Assembly (NCBI RefSeq): GCF_004801415.1
Contig: NZ_SSNX01000004.1
Location: forward strand, 62,001 to 126,000
Direction of reading: 5' to 3'
Origin: Deinococcus sp. KSM4-11
GTDB taxonomy: Bacteria > Deinococcota > Deinococci > Deinococcales > Deinococcaceae
DNA length: 64,000 nt
Shown here: positions 50,194 to 58,552 of the stretch, one piece after another
Layout: every line of letters begins with the position of its first letter
Position numbering within the stretch: the stretch's first letter is position 1
The notes under the pieces: model-generated
What the model saw: only the letters and a program-made list of their open reading frames with translations
What the model was told of the DNA's origin: nothing
Databases searched by the model: none
Position numbers and translations under genes: made by a program

Positions 50194-51372
50194 TCACGCG
50201 ACGTCCTCGGTGCGGGCGGCCTCGTCGGCCTCCTTGAACGCGGCGCGTAGGTCGTCCGGCAGTTCGCCCCGGCGTTCGCGGTGGTAGCGCTCGTACAGCT
50301 CCATCAGGCTCAGGCCCTCGCGCTTCAGTTCGGGGATCGCGAGGTCGTCCTGCTGCGCGTCGAGTTCCACGGCCAGGGTGTTCGGCATGATCTTCAGCAC
50401 GCGGTCTTTCAGGCCAGGCAGAGCCGTGCCGGCCGGGGCCTTCACGATGACCTTCAGCAGGCCCTCGAAGCCCCTGAGGGCGCTCAGGCGGGCCTCGACG
50501 TGCTCCAGTTCCACGCGCAGGGTGCGCAGTTCCCGGCCGCTCGCCAGTGGCAGGGCGTGCACGCGGGCGGGCCGTCCGGGGTCCACCTCCACGAGGTTCA
50601 CCTGTTTTTTCTCGCCCGCCTCACCGAAGTCGAGCTGGATGACGCTGCCCGGGTAGTACGCGGGCGGCGTGTCCGACACCTGCTGCGGCTTGTGCACGTG
50701 CCCGAGGGCCACGTACTGCGCGCCGGCCGGAAGTTGCAGCCCGGACAGGGTGTAGCTGTTCGTCAGGTCGAACTGCATGGTGCGCTCTGAGCCGCTGGGC
50801 TGCGCGCCATCCATGGTGGCGTGGGCCATCAGCATGTTCACGTGCCCGGCCTGAAAGCCCTCGCCCAGGCGGCGCAGGAAAAAGCCCATGCCCTCGCGGT
50901 ATTTCTGCCGCCACGCGCCCGTGTCGCCGCCCAGCAGATCGGCGGCCTTCACCAGCCGCCGCTCGGATAGGAAGGGCAGCGCGCCCACGGTCAGGGTCTC
51001 GCCGCTGCGCGTCTGCACGATGCGCACCATGTCCACGGGGTTTGCCGTCGGCTGGGCCACCGCCTGGATGCCCACCCAGCCCAGCAGGCCCGCGACCGAG
51101 GCAAGCCGCGCCGCGCTGTCGTGGTTCCCGGCGATCACGATGCCCGGAATCCCGGCGTCGCGCAGCCGCAGGAAGAAATCGAAGACGGCCTGTTCGGCGT
51201 CGGCCGAGGGGTTGCCGGTGTCGAACAGGTCGCCGGCCACCAGCACGGCGTCGGCCCGCTCGGACTGGGCTAGGGCCGCGATCTCGGTCAGGGCGTCGTG
51301 GATTTCGGGCGTGCGGTCGTACCCGCGCAGGAGCCGCCCCGCGTGGAAATCAGCGGTATGAAGGACGCGCAT
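50194..51372 (-). CDS. sbcD: Exonuclease subunit SbcD
   Basis: 392 residues. Mre11-type metallophosphoesterase: HTADFHAGR, VLVAGDLFDTGNPSADAE, IVIAGNHDSAARL, MLMAHATMDGA and YVALGHVHKPQQV, in correct order for the two-metal site. C-terminal capping domain follows. Forms the 3'-5' nuclease with SbcC. Confidence 0.96.
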   Translation of the reverse strand: MRVLHTADFHAGRLLRGYDRTPEIHDALTEIAALAQSERADAVLVAGDLFDTGNPSADAEQAVFDFFLRLRDAGIPGIVIAGNHDSAARLASVAGLLGWVGIQAVAQPTANPVDMVRIVQTRSGETLTVGALPFLSERRLVKAADLLGGDTGAWRQKYREGMGFFLRRLGEGFQAGHVNMLMAHATMDGAQPSGSERTMQFDLTNSYTLSGLQLPAGAQYVALGHVHKPQQVSDTPPAYYPGSVIQLDFGEAGEKKQVNLVEVDPGRPARVHALPLASGRELRTLRVELEHVEARLSALRGFEGLLKVIVKAPAGTALPGLKDRVLKIMPNTLAVELDAQQDDLAIPELKREGLSLMELYERYHRERRGELPDDLRAAFKEADEAARTEDVA

Positions 51373-51438
51373 TACGCCAGAAACATAGCATGGGTGGCGT
51401 CCGAGTCCGGACGCGCCCGCCGTGCCACTGGAAGACTC

Positions 51439-51470
51439 CTGACAGGACTGTCAGATTACCGTACGGTAAT
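51439..51470 (+). promoter_or_regulatory. Double palindrome over the GGDEF gene promoter and start codon
   Basis: CTGACAG-GA-CTGTCAG (51439-51454, perfect 7-bp arms) is followed immediately by a perfect 16-bp palindrome ATTACCGTACGGTAAT (51455-51470). The second contains a TACCGT -10 box (51457-51462), six bases before the ATG at 51469, and covers the ATG itself. Two different dimeric regulators could bind. Confidence 0.65.
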
Positions 51471-53256
51471 GCCGCTGCGCCGCGTCCTCTTTCTGCTTCA
51501 GGTGCCGCTGTGGTGCATGCTGCTGGCATCGTTCGGGTTCCTGCTGCGCGCCCTGGATGCCCGCGTGCAGGCGACCACCCAGGCCACCCAGACCCGGACG
51601 CAGCTCGAAACCCTGAACGGCCTGCTGCTGCACGCGCTGGACATGGAAACCGGCGTGCGCGGCTACGTGATCGCCGGGAACGTCGTCTTCCTCGACCCGT
51701 ACCATGAGGCCCGGCGGGCCCTGCCCGACGATTTCCGCACCCTGCGGGCGCAGCTCGGTTCGGACCGTGCGGCCGGGTATGCGCTGGATGTGGCCGGAGT
51801 CGACCGGGTTCAGCAGCTGCTCACCCGCTGGCAGACCGAGGTGGCCGTGCCGGAAATCGTGGCCCGCCGATCGAGTGCCGAGGCGGCGGCCCTGATCGTG
51901 TCCAGCCAGCGCGGCAAGAAGCTGCTGGACGCCGTACGCGTCGAGATCCGCGTCCTGAGTGCGCGGCAGACCACGCGCCTGAAGCAGCGCGAGGCCCAGG
52001 CCGTGTACCACCTGCGGGTGCTGCGCGTGGCGCTGTATGGAGCGGGCGGCGCGCTGCTGCTGCTGAGCGTGGTCACGACCCTGACCGGGGCGGGCGTGCT
52101 CATCCGGCCACTCCACGCGTTAACTGGTGCGGCCCGGCGGATCAGCGGGGGCGAGACCCTGATCACCGTGCCGGCGGGCGGGCCGCTCGAACTGCGTACC
52201 CTGGCACAGACCTTCAACGCCATGAGCGAGCAGCTGCACGTCGCGCGGCAGGAAGCCGACGCCTACGCCCTCGACCTGGCGCGGCGCAACGAGTGGAGGG
52301 TCCGCATGGGCCGCCTGAGCGATGCCATGCAGGCGGCCCGCAGCCTGGACGAGGGCGCCGTCATCCTGGCGCGCGCCCTGCCCGACCTGCTGCCGGGAAC
52401 GCGCGGCACGCTCCTGCACCAGCCTCCGGAACGGGATGGGCCGGTGCCGCTGCTGACCTGGGGGGAGGACGTCCAGGGGGATCAGGGACAAGGGGCACTG
52501 CCGGGTGTGGGCGGCGACGCGACCGTATGCTCGCCGCTGATCTCACAGGGCGAGACGCTGGGTGAGCTGCATGTCGACACCGGGCTGTCCGGCGGCGCCT
52601 GGACCGACGAGGGCCGGACGCGGCTGCTCACCGTGACGCGACAGGTGACGATAGCGCTGGCCAGCCTGGGCTTTCAGGAACGCCTGCTCCAGCAGTCGGT
52701 GCGCGACCCCCTCACGGGCCTGTACAACCGCCGCCGGCTGGAAGAGGATCTGCACCGCGCCGTGGACGATGCCGTACAGGGCGGCACGCCGCTGAGCGTG
52801 ATCGCACTCGACATCGACCACTTCAAGCGGCTGAACGACACCTTCGGCCATGACGCGGGCGACGCCGCGCTGGTGCAGGTCAGTGCCACACTGCGCGACC
52901 TGGCGCCGCGGGGCAGCACGCCCGCCCGGCCCGGCGGCGAGGAATTCACGCTGCTGCTCCCGGGACACGATCTGCTCGCGGCGGAAGGGGTGGCCGAGCG
53001 CCTGCGCGGGGCGGTTGAGGCGCTGACCCTGACGCACGCGGGCGAGGCGCTGGGGCCGGTCACGGTGTCGCTGGGCGTGGCCGACCACACGGTGTTCCCA
53101 TTCGACGCCGCCACGCTCATGAGCACGGCAGATCACGCGCTGTACGCCGCCAAGCACCGGGGCCGAAACCGCGTGGTCAGCACGCGCACGCTGCGCGCCA
53201 CCTCTCGGGACGGCAGCGGCCAGCCGGATGTGCTGGGGGCGCCAGAACGGCGCTGA
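51469..53256 (+). CDS. Membrane diguanylate cyclase (CHASE3-HAMP-GGDEF)
   Basis: 595 residues from the ATG at 51469, set by the leaderless box. Two membrane segments (about 6-26 and 184-212) frame an extracytoplasmic CHASE3-like domain (LDMETGVRGYVIAGNVVFLDPYHEAR). HAMP at about 212-262, a GAF-like linker at about 285-400, and GGDEF from 410 (DPLTGLYNRRRLEEDL) with GGEEF at 489-493. The allosteric I-site RxxD is absent (PRGSTPARP precedes GGEEF), so no product inhibition is expected. Makes c-di-GMP in response to an envelope signal. Confidence 0.9.
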   Translation: MPLRRVLFLLQVPLWCMLLASFGFLLRALDARVQATTQATQTRTQLETLNGLLLHALDMETGVRGYVIAGNVVFLDPYHEARRALPDDFRTLRAQLGSDRAAGYALDVAGVDRVQQLLTRWQTEVAVPEIVARRSSAEAAALIVSSQRGKKLLDAVRVEIRVLSARQTTRLKQREAQAVYHLRVLRVALYGAGGALLLLSVVTTLTGAGVLIRPLHALTGAARRISGGETLITVPAGGPLELRTLAQTFNAMSEQLHVARQEADAYALDLARRNEWRVRMGRLSDAMQAARSLDEGAVILARALPDLLPGTRGTLLHQPPERDGPVPLLTWGEDVQGDQGQGALPGVGGDATVCSPLISQGETLGELHVDTGLSGGAWTDEGRTRLLTVTRQVTIALASLGFQERLLQQSVRDPLTGLYNRRRLEEDLHRAVDDAVQGGTPLSVIALDIDHFKRLNDTFGHDAGDAALVQVSATLRDLAPRGSTPARPGGEEFTLLLPGHDLLAAEGVAERLRGAVEALTLTHAGEALGPVTVSLGVADHTVFPFDAATLMSTADHALYAAKHRGRNRVVSTRTLRATSRDGSGQPDVLGAPERR

Positions 53257-53311
53257 CCTCCTTCACGCCGCGCTGCCGCGTGGACGAGAACTTTTCCGAT
53301 CCGTTGCGGGC

Positions 53312-53449
53312 ATGACCACTGCACCGAGCCACCTGTGGAACCGCCCACGGAATTCGTGGAACTGCATCTTTATTCAGCTGATGTCATTTGTATTCGCAGC
53401 CTATGTCATGGCAATAGGGCTCCATCTCATGGTGAAACTATCGCCATAA
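53312..53449 (+). CDS. Possible 45-residue membrane protein
   Basis: Starts MTTAPSHLWNRPRNSWNC and contains one membrane segment (FIQLMSFVFAAYVMAIGLHLMV). Neither a ribosome site nor a -10 box is convincing. The DNA is noticeably more A/T-rich than the neighbours. May be real or the remnant of something lost. Confidence 0.3.
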   Translation: MTTAPSHLWNRPRNSWNCIFIQLMSFVFAAYVMAIGLHLMVKLSP

Positions 53450-53452
53450 GGA

Positions 53453-53458
53453 TAGACT
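53453..53458 (+). promoter_or_regulatory. Leaderless -10 box of the 44-residue ORF
   Basis: TAGACT, six bases, ATG at 53465. Confidence 0.45.
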
Positions 53459-53464
53459 CGCTGG

Positions 53465-53599
53465 ATGTACGTGTCCGATCTGAACCTGATGACGAAGGCC
53501 CGCCTTCAAGAAACGCAGAATGTCGCCCTCTCCTTACCCCCGGTGAAGGCCCGTCCAGAGTGGGTGCGGCGCATGGCGGCCCACCTGTGCCGCCGCTGA
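53465..53599 (+). CDS. Small basic 44-residue protein
   Basis: MYVSDLNLMTKARLQETQNV and then ALSLPPVKARPEWVRRMAAHLCRR; stop TGA at 53597-53599. It is preceded by the same -10 layout (TAGACT plus six bases) as most expressed genes here. Net positive, with one cysteine near the end. No family recognised. It ends 25 bases before the recD2 start and could be a small regulator or an unannotated conserved Deinococcus peptide. Confidence 0.5.
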   Translation: MYVSDLNLMTKARLQETQNVALSLPPVKARPEWVRRMAAHLCRR

Positions 53600-53611
53600 G
53601 CTTCCGACCGC

Positions 53612-53617
53612 TATCCT
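53612..53617 (+). promoter_or_regulatory. Leaderless -10 box of recD2
   Basis: TATCCT, seven bases, ATG at 53625. Confidence 0.5.
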
Positions 53618-53624
53618 GAGGCCT

Positions 53625-55754
53625 ATGCCTGCCCCGCCTGCCACCGAGCCCCTGCGCGTGTCGGGTGGCGTGAACCGGGTGCGGTTCCGTTCGGATACAG
53701 GCTTCACGGTCATGACGGCCAAGATCCGCAACGCCGACGGTGAGGATCCCGACGCGACCGTGATCGGCGTGATGCCGCCCCTGGAGGCCGGGGACGCCTT
53801 CAGCGCGGACGTGGTGATGGAGGAGCATCGCGAGTACGGCTATCAGTACCGCGTGCTGAACATGGTGCTGGAGGCGCAGCCGGTCGACCTGACCGAGGCC
53901 GGGATCGCCGCGTACCTCGAAGCACGTGTGGGTGGCGTGGGCAAGGTGCTCGCCGGGCGGATTGCCCGGACTTTCGGGCCGGGTACCTTCGACATCCTGG
54001 AGCAGGAACCCGACAAGCTCCTGCAGGTGCCGGGCGTCACGGCGTCCACGCTGCACAAGATGACGTCCAGCTGGTCGCAGCAGGGCCTGGAACGCCGGTT
54101 GCTGGCAGGCCTCCAGGGCCTGGGCCTGAGCATCTCGCAGGCGCAGCGGGCCGTGAAGCACTTTGGCGAGGCGGCGCTGGAACGCCTGACCGCCGATCTG
54201 TTCGCCCTGACCGAGGTCGAGGGCATCGGTTTCCTGACGGCCGACAAGCTGTGGCAGGCGCAGGGCGGAGCGATGGACGATCCCCGGCGCCTGACCGCCG
54301 CCGCCGTGTACGCCCTGCAACAGGCGGGGCAGCAGGGCGGGCACTCCTTCCTGCCGCGCGACCGGGCCGAGCGCGGTGTGCTGCACTACACCCGCGTGTC
54401 GCTGCCCCAGGCGCGGCTGGCGGTGGACACGGCGGTGGAACTCGGCCGCCTGAGCGCCGACGAGCTCCCCCTCTTCGACGGCGAGAGTGGCGCGGAGGGC
54501 CGCATCTACCTGCCCCATGTGCTGCGCGCCGAGAAGAAGCTGGCCGGACTGATCCGCACGCTGATCGCCACGCCCCCGGCTGGCGAGGAGTGGACCGTTC
54601 CGGCGGGCGCGGCGGCAGGGCTGTCCGTGGAGCAATCCGGCGTGCTGGAACTGCTCATCGATCACCGGCTGGTGGTGCTCACGGGTGGCCCCGGCACCGG
54701 GAAGAGCACCACGACCCGCGCCGTGGCCGACCTCGCCGAGCGGCTGGGCCTGGAGGTCGCGCTGTGCGCCCCGACCGGCAAGGCCGCCCGCCGCCTGGGC
54801 GAGGTCACGGGCCGCAGTGCGAGCACCGTGCACCGCCTGCTGGGGTACGGCCCGGCGGGCTTCCGGCACAACCACCTGGAGCCGGCGCCCTATGACCTGT
54901 TCATCGTGGACGAGGTCTCCATGATGGGCGACGCGCTGATGCTCTCGCTGCTCGCGGCGGTGCCGCCCGGCGCGCGCGTGCTGCTCGTCGGAGACACCGA
55001 TCAGCTTCCCCCTGTGGACGCCGGGCTTCCGCTGCTGGCCGTGGCGCAGGCCGCGCCCACCGTCCGCTTGACCCAGGTGTACCGGCAGGCGGCCGAGAAT
55101 CCCATCATCCGCGCCGCGCACGGCCTGCTGCACGGCCGCGCGCCCGAGTGGGGAGATCCCCGGCTCAACCTCACGGAGACCGACCCGGACGGCGGCGCGC
55201 GGCGCGTGGCCCTGATGGTGCGCGAACTCGGGGGGCCGTCGCAGGTGCAGGTGCTCACGCCCATGCGTAAGGGGCCACTGGGCATGGACAACCTCAACCA
55301 CCATCTCCAGAGCCTGTTCAACCCCGGCGAGGGCGGCGTCCGCATCGGTGAGGGCGAGGCGCGGCCCGGCGACGCCGTCGTGCAGACCAAGAACGACTAC
55401 ACCAACGAGGTCTTCAACGGCACCCTGGGCACCGTGCTCAAGGCCGACGGCGGCCGCCTGACCGTGGATTTCGACGGGAACATCGTGGAACTCGCCGGAG
55501 CGGAACTGTTCAACCTGCAACTCGGCTATGCCCTGACCGTGCACCGCGCGCAGGGCTCGGAGTGGAGCACGGTGCTGGGGGTGCTGCACGAGGCGCACAT
55601 GCCCATGCTGTCTCGTAACCTGGTCTACACGGCCTTGACCCGTGCCCGCGAACGCTTCTACTCGGCGGGCTCCGCAAGCGCGTGGCAGACGGCCGCGACC
55701 CGGCAGCGCGAGGTGCGCAACACGGCGCTGCTCGAACGCATCCGCGCCCGGTGA
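53625..55754 (+). CDS. recD2: RecD2-type 5'-3' DNA helicase
   Basis: 709 residues, close to the Deinococcus radiodurans enzyme. N-terminal domain to about residue 150, helix-hairpin-helix region (LLQVPGVTASTLHKMTSSW, LTEVEGIGFLTADKLW), then helicase motifs: LVVLTGGPGTGKSTTTRA (Walker A), LFIVDEVSMMGDALM (DExx), LLVGDTDQLPPVDAG, VRLTQVYRQ, and C-terminal YALTVHRAQGSEWSTV and YTALTRARE. Acts without RecBC in repair and recombination. The 288 bases after it contain the CTGACAG repeats described below and no ORF. Confidence 0.95.
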   Translation: MPAPPATEPLRVSGGVNRVRFRSDTGFTVMTAKIRNADGEDPDATVIGVMPPLEAGDAFSADVVMEEHREYGYQYRVLNMVLEAQPVDLTEAGIAAYLEARVGGVGKVLAGRIARTFGPGTFDILEQEPDKLLQVPGVTASTLHKMTSSWSQQGLERRLLAGLQGLGLSISQAQRAVKHFGEAALERLTADLFALTEVEGIGFLTADKLWQAQGGAMDDPRRLTAAAVYALQQAGQQGGHSFLPRDRAERGVLHYTRVSLPQARLAVDTAVELGRLSADELPLFDGESGAEGRIYLPHVLRAEKKLAGLIRTLIATPPAGEEWTVPAGAAAGLSVEQSGVLELLIDHRLVVLTGGPGTGKSTTTRAVADLAERLGLEVALCAPTGKAARRLGEVTGRSASTVHRLLGYGPAGFRHNHLEPAPYDLFIVDEVSMMGDALMLSLLAAVPPGARVLLVGDTDQLPPVDAGLPLLAVAQAAPTVRLTQVYRQAAENPIIRAAHGLLHGRAPEWGDPRLNLTETDPDGGARRVALMVRELGGPSQVQVLTPMRKGPLGMDNLNHHLQSLFNPGEGGVRIGEGEARPGDAVVQTKNDYTNEVFNGTLGTVLKADGGRLTVDFDGNIVELAGAELFNLQLGYALTVHRAQGSEWSTVLGVLHEAHMPMLSRNLVYTALTRARERFYSAGSASAWQTAATRQREVRNTALLERIRAR

Positions 55755-55941
55755 GGGCAGCACGGGCTTCCGGGCGGGCCCTTCACGCGGGCCGTGTGCT
55801 GGTCAACCTATACGGCCCCGACCTGACGACCGGGACTTCCCCTGAACGTGCGGCGCATTCAGCAGCTCAAACGGCTCTGGGCGGCCTTCGAACCCCCGAA
55901 ACCGGTCGGGAATGCGCGGGGATGTTGCAAGCACACGGCCT

Positions 55942-55959
55942 CTGACAGAACCCTGACAG
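55942..55959 (+). promoter_or_regulatory. Direct CTGACAG repeat upstream of the pilin cluster
   Basis: CTGACAG at 55942-55948 and again at 55953-55959, an 11-base period (7+4+7). This is the spacing of PhoB/OmpR-family boxes, whose subunits bind head-to-tail on one DNA face. The same 7-mer forms the palindrome before the GGDEF gene. Confidence 0.4.
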
Positions 55960-56030
55960 GAATACACCTGAATGTGGGGTTTTGTAAATTTGACCCCCAG
56001 CCGGGTGTGAGGGCTCCTTGAGTCTTCCTC

Positions 56031-56036
56031 CATACT
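56031..56036 (+). promoter_or_regulatory. Possible leaderless -10 box of the pilus operon
   Basis: CATACT, six bases, ATG at 56043. Confidence 0.4.
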
Positions 56037-56042
56037 CGGGGA

Positions 56043-58094
56043 ATGAGGTTTTCCCACCGTACGCAGGGCGCGACGCTGATCGTCTCGCTGCTGTTCGTAA
56101 TGCTGATCCTGGCGGTAATCATGGCCGTGACAGCCCAGGTGACGCTCTCGACCCGCCGTTCCAGCGCCGACCAGCAGCGCGTTCTGGCGGCCCGCTACGC
56201 CGCGGAATCCGGTGTGGCGCAGGTGCAGGCTCGGCTGCGCACCATGAAGGCCCTGCTGGATTCCTCCAGCATTCCGCCCAGCGTGGGCAACTCCGTGGTC
56301 GACGCGCGCATCCGTGACCTGTGTGGTGTCACGGTGCTGCCAGCAGCCACGCGCGCGGGCACCACGGTCTGCACGTTCCCGTCCCAGGGCCTGTCGGGCA
56401 ATGTGGCGCAGGTGGGCCTTTTCGATCTGGCAGTCGGCGCGACGGATTTTGCCCGGCAGGGCTTCCGGAACACGGCCACCAGCGACCGCGAGACCTACTG
56501 GATGAACATGTTCTCCGGCACGGCCCAGCGGGACTATACGGGCAGCAGTCAGGACGGCAGCACCTACCACGCCACCTTCGGGCTGGTGCCCACCGAACTG
56601 CGGCGCTACCCGGAAGGCTACCGCCTGACCTTCACCGTGCCGTCCGTGACCGCGCAGGGCATCACGCCGCTTGCCACGCAGCGCGTCCGGGCGCGCGCCA
56701 CGACCGACGGGTCGGACGTCACGTACTACCTGCGGATCGGCCGGGGCTCGTTCGCGAAGTACGCCCTGTTCACCAACCACCACTTCCAGAGCGCCGACGC
56801 CGAGGATCGCGGCGACCGCATCAACTTCACCGCCCGGACGCTGTTCAGCGGCCCGGTTCACACCAACCAGCATTTCCTGTTCGAGGGGAACGCCAGCGGC
56901 CAGCCAGTCTTCTGGGGGCCGGTCACGAGCGCCGGCTGCCCGGATGGGGACATCGGCGCCGTCACCGCGACGGACGGCTCGACCGGGGACGGCTGCACAG
57001 TCGCCGCTCAGCCCGGCGCCTATTTCGATGCCTCCGCCGAGGCCTTCGTGGGTGTGGGGGCCATGACCCCCTCGGTGGATGCGCCCGTGTCCGGTGACAA
57101 CGCCCCGCAGTTCAACAGCACCGTGCAGTGGGACGCCGACTTCGTGCCGCTGCCCTCGAACAACCAGAACCAGAACTTGGCGGCCAGGCAGGGTGGCCTG
57201 CTCCTCAGCGGGGACGTCACGGAACTGAGACTGTCCCGCGCCTTGATCGGTGGCGTGGAACGCCAGCGCATCACGTACACGCAGGGCGGCAAGACCGTTG
57301 AGCTCTCGTACGGCCAGGATGGCCTGCTGTGGCTGCTGGACACCTCCGGCACCTGGGTCAGCGCGGCCCGGGACTCGGAAGGTGTCATCACCGCGTCGAG
57401 TCCGCAGGCGAGCTTCAATGGCGTGATCTCCGTGCAGGGCGGCAGCATCCAGAACCTGAACGGCGGCCCGAATGCCGCACAGCCGATCCCGGCGGGGGCC
57501 AGCATCGCCAGTTTCGCGGGCATCACCGTGGCCGCCAGCGGCGACGTCAACGTGACCAGTTCCCTGACCTACACCGACCCGCCCTGCAGCGGCGAGAACA
57601 CAACCACGGCCCCCGCCCCCTGCGATGCCCTGAACGCGACGAACATCCTGGGCGTGTACTCCAGTGCCGGGAACGTGAACCTGGTCAGTCCACGCGGGTG
57701 CCCCGGCGGCGACGGCACGTGCCCCAGCCTGAGCGAGAACCCCGAAATCGACGCGATCCTGATGGCCAGTCAGGGGGCCGTGCAGGTTCAGGGCTTCGAC
57801 CAGGGCACGCCGCTGGGCAGCGTGAAACTGCTGGGCGGCGTGATCGAGAACTATTACGGGGCCTTCGGGCAGTTCGACGCCAGCGGCCCCACGCACGGCT
57901 ACGGCCGGAATTTCGTGTACGACCAGCGCACCGCCGACGGCTACGCTCCACCGGCGTTCCCCACCCAGCAGAACTGGACCATCGGGCTATATACCGCCCA
58001 GCCAGACGGCTCGGAGAAGAAGATGGGGCCGGACGATGGCCGGGGCATCCGCCTTCAGGGCGACTCGGTCTCGATCGGCGAGGGCGGCTCGTGA
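56043..58094 (+). CDS. PilX/DUF4900-like pilus assembly protein
   Basis: 683 residues. N-terminal hydrophobic segment LIVSLLFVMLILAVIMAVTAQVTLSTRR and AARYAAESGVAQVQARLR resemble PilX-type minor pilins without a perfect peptidase G-F-T-x-x-E site. The long extracellular part holds Ser/Gly/Thr-rich beta segments and paired cysteines (PPCSGENTTTAPAPCDAL, GCPGGDGTC). Members of this DUF4900-like group lie in Deinococcus type IV pilus loci. Probably an adhesive or tip component. First gene of four. Confidence 0.7.
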   Translation: MRFSHRTQGATLIVSLLFVMLILAVIMAVTAQVTLSTRRSSADQQRVLAARYAAESGVAQVQARLRTMKALLDSSSIPPSVGNSVVDARIRDLCGVTVLPAATRAGTTVCTFPSQGLSGNVAQVGLFDLAVGATDFARQGFRNTATSDRETYWMNMFSGTAQRDYTGSSQDGSTYHATFGLVPTELRRYPEGYRLTFTVPSVTAQGITPLATQRVRARATTDGSDVTYYLRIGRGSFAKYALFTNHHFQSADAEDRGDRINFTARTLFSGPVHTNQHFLFEGNASGQPVFWGPVTSAGCPDGDIGAVTATDGSTGDGCTVAAQPGAYFDASAEAFVGVGAMTPSVDAPVSGDNAPQFNSTVQWDADFVPLPSNNQNQNLAARQGGLLLSGDVTELRLSRALIGGVERQRITYTQGGKTVELSYGQDGLLWLLDTSGTWVSAARDSEGVITASSPQASFNGVISVQGGSIQNLNGGPNAAQPIPAGASIASFAGITVAASGDVNVTSSLTYTDPPCSGENTTTAPAPCDALNATNILGVYSSAGNVNLVSPRGCPGGDGTCPSLSENPEIDAILMASQGAVQVQGFDQGTPLGSVKLLGGVIENYYGAFGQFDASGPTHGYGRNFVYDQRTADGYAPPAFPTQQNWTIGLYTAQPDGSEKKMGPDDGRGIRLQGDSVSIGEGGS

Positions 58095-58552
58095 ACCCGC
58101 ACGGCCCACGCTCGGGCTTCACCCTGGTCGAGATCCTGGTGGTTCTGGCGATTCTCGGCATCCTCATGGGTCTCTTCGGGCTGACCCTGCTGCGCAGCCT
58201 GCGTCAGAGCCAGCTGCGCGAGGCGGCCTCGCAGCTGGCCGGTGACCTGCGCCGCAGCCGCGCGGACGCGCAGAATTCCGGCCAGGCCAGCACCCTGACC
58301 CTGGACAGCGCAAAGACCCGGTACACGCGTATGGTCGGTGCCGGCGCGCCGCAGGCCCTGGACGTGCCGAACGGCGTCACCGTCACGGCCGTCGAGGGCG
58401 GCCCCAGCGTCACGTACCGGCCTCCTTTCGGGACGCTGGGCGCGGACGGAGCCGTCTGGGAAGTGCAGAGTCCTGCCTCCGCCGACCTGCGGCTGTACGT
58501 GAAGGTCGTGGGGATCACAGGGAAGGTGATGATCAGTGCCACGCAGGACTGA
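58091..58552 (+). CDS. Type II/IV pseudopilin (GspH/FimT-like)
   Basis: 153 residues from a GTG that overlaps the previous stop. Prepilin leader RSGFTLVEILVVLAILGILMGLFGLTLL: cleavage after Gly, then Phe-Thr-x-x-Glu5. GspH-type globular part with AASQLAGDLRRSRADAQNSGQASTLTL. Minor pilin priming the fibre. Confidence 0.9.
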   Translation: MNPHGPRSGFTLVEILVVLAILGILMGLFGLTLLRSLRQSQLREAASQLAGDLRRSRADAQNSGQASTLTLDSAKTRYTRMVGAGAPQALDVPNGVTVTAVEGGPSVTYRPPFGTLGADGAVWEVQSPASADLRLYVKVVGITGKVMISATQD

